Assembly (NCBI RefSeq): GCF_008831285.2
Contig: NC_045147.1
Coordinates: 16,532,854 to 16,596,853 of the forward strand
DNA: 64,000 nucleotides
Direction of reading: 5' to 3'
From: Nymphaea colorata
Taxonomy: Eukaryota > Streptophyta > Magnoliopsida > Nymphaeales > Nymphaeaceae
Shown here: positions 58,901-64,000 of the stretch, in pieces
How the letters are laid out: the number at the start of each line of letters is the position of its first letter
Position numbering within the stretch: position 1 is the first letter of the stretch
Translations under genes and position numbers: made by a program
Notes under the pieces: generated by a model
The model's database searches: none
Told to the model about the DNA's origin: nothing
What the model saw: only the letters and a program-made list of their open reading frames with translations

Positions 58901-61900
58901 CCTGTACACGTATCGGCGCTTGGTACGAGTACTGTAACGGGTCAACACGAACACCACATCGATCACACCCGAGCCAAAGAAATTTTTTTGGTGGGGGCAC
59001 TCATTCAACACGGCACAATGCTTCCTGTGATCGTATCTGTTCCGCGTATCGTCAATCTTAGCTGCGGTGCATTTGGTGGTGCTTCAGTCATCGGGAAACT
59101 AGACCGGTCATGTAATTCTTTTAACGCCAGAAAATGGTATTCTTTTCGTAACTCTTCCACCATGGAAGATCGGGAACGGTGAAACCGAACGGTTGGGGAT
59201 AGAGGTTTGCACAGGGACGTCGACCTTCTTTAATGGCGCCTTGGTATCCGTCATGGACGGGACATCAGAGAACAGACGAAAGGAGAAAAGAATGTGGTAC
59301 GGCCTCGAGTTGAGTCAAAAAGCAGAACAAGGAGAATAGAAAAATGGGGAGGAGATGAATGATGGAGTAATCATCTTTAAATAATTTATCTCCCCGAACA
59401 TGTCTGTCCCCTCCACAGTAAATTATGCCAGTCGCCGCTGTCCCCTCTCCATTTAATTCTCTGTCTCTTCTTTTCACTCTTCCCGCAATTCCATAGGCAC
59501 ATCTTGTCCTGCCCTTCCAGTACAGATCCAGCTTTTTTTGCTCATTTCTTCTTCCGTTGTTTTTTTTTACACTTTTTTAACCGTGGTTGGAAACTTCCGG
59601 TTTATACCTTGAGTGAATTAGTCGGCGACTTTGGGTTGAAGAAACGACTCTTGTTCTGGCCTCGTTGGAATACTAATCAATAAGGCTACAGTTATAATTT
59701 TCAAAGGTAAAATTATAACTTTTACTAACTTAACGATTAAGTTTTCAAAAATAATCTTAAGAATCATTCTGATTGACGACGAAAAACTTAGGTATGTGAA
59801 AAGTTGTGCATATTCTTTTATTGTTGCCCAATCCTTTGTGTATGCTTCAGAAAGTTTGCCATTCACAATCTTTTGGGGTGCAGATTATATCCACCATGAC
59901 GAGGCTAACAGGCCGAGAACTGGTTAAACACATATCTCTCTCTCTCTCTCTCTCTCCCACGGTTTTGACTTAATTTCACATTCTTAATTATGATTTTAAA
60001 AAATAACTATACGAAAGAATATGCCATTAAGTTTGGAAATCATACTTCAACAAAAAATATAGTTTCTTTGATATCTAACGAAAGTTATATAAGCTTATGA
60101 TGCCTCTTTTATGTTAGGAAGGAGAGTGCGAATGATCTCGCATGAAAATATAAATATATATATATATATATGCCTCATCTAGTATGTACACAAGTTTGTT
60201 TCTAGAATACATACACCTTGCCTAGCTTGATGTGGAAAACTAAATTTATTTAACTACCACTTTGGAGGTACTTGGAGTCTGGACTCGAAGCTCCCAACTT
60301 CTTGATACATAAATTCAGTCATGTTATGTTTGATGATCAAAAGGTGGCCTTGTCATAAGTTGGGCTCACATTGCCATGAGTTTGAATCTAGTCAGTGTCT
60401 TGTCTTCTGTTCCTTTCGCTGTTGGATTCCGATGAACATGATGACAGGGTTCTTGCTTTTCTCCATTATAATGTCAAAGAATTACGAAGTGGTTAGATTG
60501 ACAAGCACCACTCGTTTTTTTTTTTTTTCTCGACAAAATTTAAGTTCAAGCTCTGATGTCTCAGACAATATTGGTCCCATGAGAGACATTTTCTTTTGCT
60601 AATATTCAAGGGGAAATGAACTCCCATCTTTTACACTTGTTCATTTTTTTGTTGCCCTTAAAGCTCATTAATCCCAACTTCTGCTTTATGTTAAAGACGC
60701 CTCTTATGCACCTTAAGATTATGACATCCTACCAACTTGGTGACATCTATCAGTTGTCCCTACGAGATGGGTAGAATCCCTGCTGAACACCACGTGAGAT
60801 TGGACGTTCAAGCCAAGATCAACTCCCTTGTGCCTTTGCTGCAACAGATTCAACATGCCTAGTATTTGAAATGTGATTCAGTTTTAGAGATATCTCTAAA
60901 TCTGTGCATTATGAACCAGATTCAGAAAGAATTCTGTGCATCAAAAAAGCAATTCAAGTGCACAAATCTACAACGCCAATTCTTCGTTCGTTTTTTCTTT
61001 GCTCCGTGCTGGAAAATGACTTTTAACCTGACCATGGTAATTTAATCTGATGTACCTGTGGAGGCCTCCTTGACAATGCACAATTTCTAACCTCAAGACT
61101 AATTGAAGGCCATGAACTTTCACCCAGCTGATAGCTCCTTCTCTAATTAGACCAGACTCACAGCATAGGAAAGGTTTAATCCTTGAAGCCCGTAACTGCA
61201 ACAATTGAATGACATGACGACCAATTCTTTATATGGCAGGAGATAAGATGGTCCATTTATTACACTGATGAAGACAGGTAGTGAGTACTAAAAGCACTTC
61301 TGCTGCATTCATTTCCCAAGACTCCTCATACTGTCCTCGTGATTCAATAACTGTGGCGCCCTGCCCAAATGGACTTCTATTCTCTCTCTCATTCTCTTCG
61401 AGAAAGGAAAAAGAAAATTGATTCGAAGGCCCAATTTACAGTATTCTAAGCAAGTTCCTTTAGGCACCCTACAGGTAACTGTGAACTGACAGGAAACAAA
61501 TTTATATGACCCGGAAAACCAGAGACATCCGGGAACAGACGGAAAGGAATGACCCCACTCCTTAACACAGATCGAGAGTCACGGGTACCATTACCCTCCT
61601 TTTCGATATTGCTTTCGATTGCAGTCTGACCAGTAATAAGCACTCAAACAGTAGTATTCATTTTCGTTATTACCTCTGTCTCTCGGTCTTGGATGTTACT
61701 ACCCTCATCGTCATGATCTCTCTCTCTCTCTCACACAGAGGCTCCACTTTTGAATTCTATCTGGATACTGGAATTGGCTCCCATCTTGTCTTTTTCACTG
61801 CTAATATGGCTAATTTTTTACCACGACTCACTACTGTATCTGTGGATGTAACGGAAAGATGTACTACCGTTGCTGCACGCTCCAGGCAATGTTGCGTCCG

Positions 61901-64000
61901 GTAGATGCAACTGGTGGCCGCGTTTTGTTGCAGGACGAAGGTAAAGCAGTTGAAGGTTGAAAGGTATATAGAGCAGGTTGGCCTTGATTTACAGAGGTGG
62001 GGAGTTGTCCAGAGGTGGATTGCACATAGATGGAACTGCCTCAGAAGGCTAGAACTGCGATCTGGATGGCTTGGGCTCTAAATCTTCTTGAGAAAAGGAA
62101 CAGCTGAAGATCATTAATGGGTCCGCAAAGACTGCAAGGATTATTTGTGATCTGGGTCTAAAAGTTGTGGCTATGATTTGAAGAAATAACGGGCGGGCGG
62201 TCTATAAAAGTATGTTCATAATGTAAAAGTTGTGGAAAATTACCAGAACTTTTAGAGGACATGAATCGTCTCTCCTAAAATTAAGAAATCTTTCGGCCAA
62301 TGGTGGAACCTACTTGAGGGATCGAATCACTTATGATGTGAAGCTGATTATATCCAACAGGACAAGTGCCTAAAAAGACAAAAAACACCTCTTCAAGAAA
62401 CCAGGAAAGACAGCTAGCGAATGAAAAAAAGGCCCCCCAATTAGGATAAAATGGAAAAACAAAAGGCTTGCTAGTTGATAGAGAGTGTTGGAATCCAAAA
62501 GCACATCGTGTACTGCTGGTGATGGATGTTGAAATGACGTCCATTGATCGATTCTCAACCCCACCGATAATGTTGAAAAGACAAGGCAAACTTAGGGATA
62601 TCAACGATTTGATTTGAATCAGAATATTCTTTACCATTTCTTTCTTTTGATGTATCCACAAATTTAGGTTCAAATTAAGAACAAAACTCTTACAATATCT
62701 GGATCTAAATCTGATCTAAAACCATTTTGCAAGTTCATAACCAATTCCAAATGTCTTTCTATCCGAATCTAAACCATACTAAGAACTGATCACTTTCAAC
62801 ATGTAAGATATTTATTTAAATCTACCAAATTTGTTTAGATTCAAACCAGCCTATTGAGGCCAACTCCGATAACATTAACCGAAACCCCACCATGAATGGG
62901 GACTACGACGTCTCAACCAGATTAAGGTTACCCTTTGAAAAATGTGGCCAACTAAATGTTTGTGCCTTTAATGGTTCCTTACCATCGAAGAAAATTAAAA
63001 GAATCGAGCTTTCCAAATTAATTAGAACAAGAGATTTGATTTAACTTCAGTACAATGCAGCCTAATTTAAGCTTTCATCTCTTCGGAGCTCGAAGAAGCA
63101 ATTGCTAGTCATGCACCTCCCACCAGCCAAATAGCACAAAACCGCTTCTGCAATAATTCTTCTAACCTACGCGACCGAGAAAAGAGTGAAAAAAAAAGCA
63201 AAAAGAGAGAGGGAATGGGATTAAGTCGCTAATTGTCACGTAAGAGGATGCAACTTTATAACCTCAAAGATTTTTTCAAAATAAAAAAATGATCGCCAAA
63301 TTAATTATTTACTATTAATTTACGCATTTAAACTAGAGCACAAACAATAAAGGCTATAAATACTGTACATCTTGAATTTTGAAAAAAAAAAAATCAATAC
63401 TTGAAAAATTAATTAGTAGTTGGTCCTGCTTATTTGATTACTTTGTATATTGGTTTCCCTCAATCATTTACATATTTATATGTAGCGTCCCTCATTCATT
63501 TTACCACATACTTGAGAGGGCCTAAAATTTATGACCCGGTGCCCCTCACCCGAAAGTTTCTGGCTCCGTCATTGCATAAATGCTGCTAAACCCTAAAGGA
63601 GAAAGTTAGGTGCGTAGCTGCAAACTCAGAAGCTATTTGACATTTACTCCTTTGGAAAGATATTTACATTTGATACTTATTTCTAAGACATCTAATCATG
63701 TTTATTGGTTGTCTCATAGTAGTTTTTTTTATACATATACTAGTGTTCATAATATGTTAGTGACCGTATTGTAGAAAAGAATTATGTATGTATTGAAAAC
63801 TAACCGTACTTTTCTCGGTGCCTAGTTATCTCTCCTGTTACCTCTTCCTTTAACTAAATCATATTTAGTAGAAAACGAGTGGTAGTCTAAAAAGTCAAGT
63901 TGACAAGAATTTTGTGGTAGTTAAGGTCTAGTGCCCAAACATATTGGAAAACAATATCTTTATTCTGCACATCTTAAGATTGCAAGGACCGATCAGTCAA
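56000..64000. other. Intergenic DNA, right flank
   Basis: No gene is recognised. The longest open frames (56210-56548 plus, 112 codons; 62281-62673 minus, 130 codons; 58732-59061 plus, 109 codons) show no family signature. GA/CT tracts lie at about 56017-56038, 56583-56606, 59934-59957 and 61718-61733, with TA repeats at 60155-60172. About 62690-62900 carries the degenerate GAATC/GATTC dispersed sequence. GTGCCCCTCACC and TGGCTCCGTCATTG near 63540-63575 resemble a MITE end. Confidence 0.35.
59934..59957. repeat. (TC)n microsatellite
   Basis: About 24 bp of TC dinucleotides outside any recognised gene. Confidence 0.85.

Noticed and set aside
62281-62673. 130-codon minus-strand frame
   Set aside because: Low-complexity hydrophobic and serine-rich composition and no recognisable family.

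Overview
The window reads as nuclear DNA of a flowering plant. Its genes are split by AT-rich introns with GT-AG borders, and they belong to plant families: annexin D5, DUF1677, RCD1/SRO (WWE-PARP-RST), a 2OG-Fe(II) dioxygenase and a small purple acid phosphatase. Long AT-rich gaps between them hold LTR retroelements, MITE-like elements and GA/CT microsatellites. The species cannot be fixed from the sequence.

Layout. 1-5.9 kb: no confident gene; a hAT-type MITE, a short tandem duplication and unidentified coding-like fragments at the left edge. 5.9-11.4 kb (+): a complete six-exon annexin D5 gene (316 aa) with a MITE in intron 3, a tandem duplication in intron 5 and a second tandem duplication that copies the stop codon and 3' UTR. 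12.2-12.6 kb (-): a DUF1677 gene convergent to the annexin. 12.7-19.7 kb: no recognisable gene. 19.8-27.2 kb (+): an RCD1/SRO gene whose coding exon is cut by a complete, very young Ty1/copia element (20291-25269, antisense to the gene, 5-bp target duplication GTGAG). The SRO reading frame is continuous across the reconstructed empty site. The element is defective: its protease motif is altered and the integrase zinc finger is broken by a frameshift. 27.2-33.4 kb: no recognisable gene; microsatellites and a tandem duplication. 33.4-40.6 kb (+): an eight-exon 2OG-Fe(II) dioxygenase (397 aa) with a probable GC-AG intron; its large third intron carries a miniature LTR retroelement (TRIM-like, about 456 bp, LTRs identical by eye). 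40.6-46.2 kb: no recognisable gene; a possible tRNA-derived SINE. 46.2-48.9 kb (-): a seven-exon purple acid phosphatase (327 aa) with all metal ligands and a PHR1-type site upstream. 49-64 kb: no recognisable gene; a hAT-like MITE, a solo LTR of the same TRIM family with intact target duplications, and tandem arrays.

The genes form no operon or cluster. Their likely roles lie in calcium and membrane biology (annexin), stress signalling (SRO), phosphate scavenging (PAP) and oxidative modification (2OG). The most interesting feature is the recent copia insertion into the SRO exon. It separates the WWE domain from the PARP and RST domains and changes a GTGAGA sequence at the junction to a consensus GTGAGT splice donor. 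Second is the TRIM-like family, present both as an apparently young two-LTR copy and as an old solo LTR.
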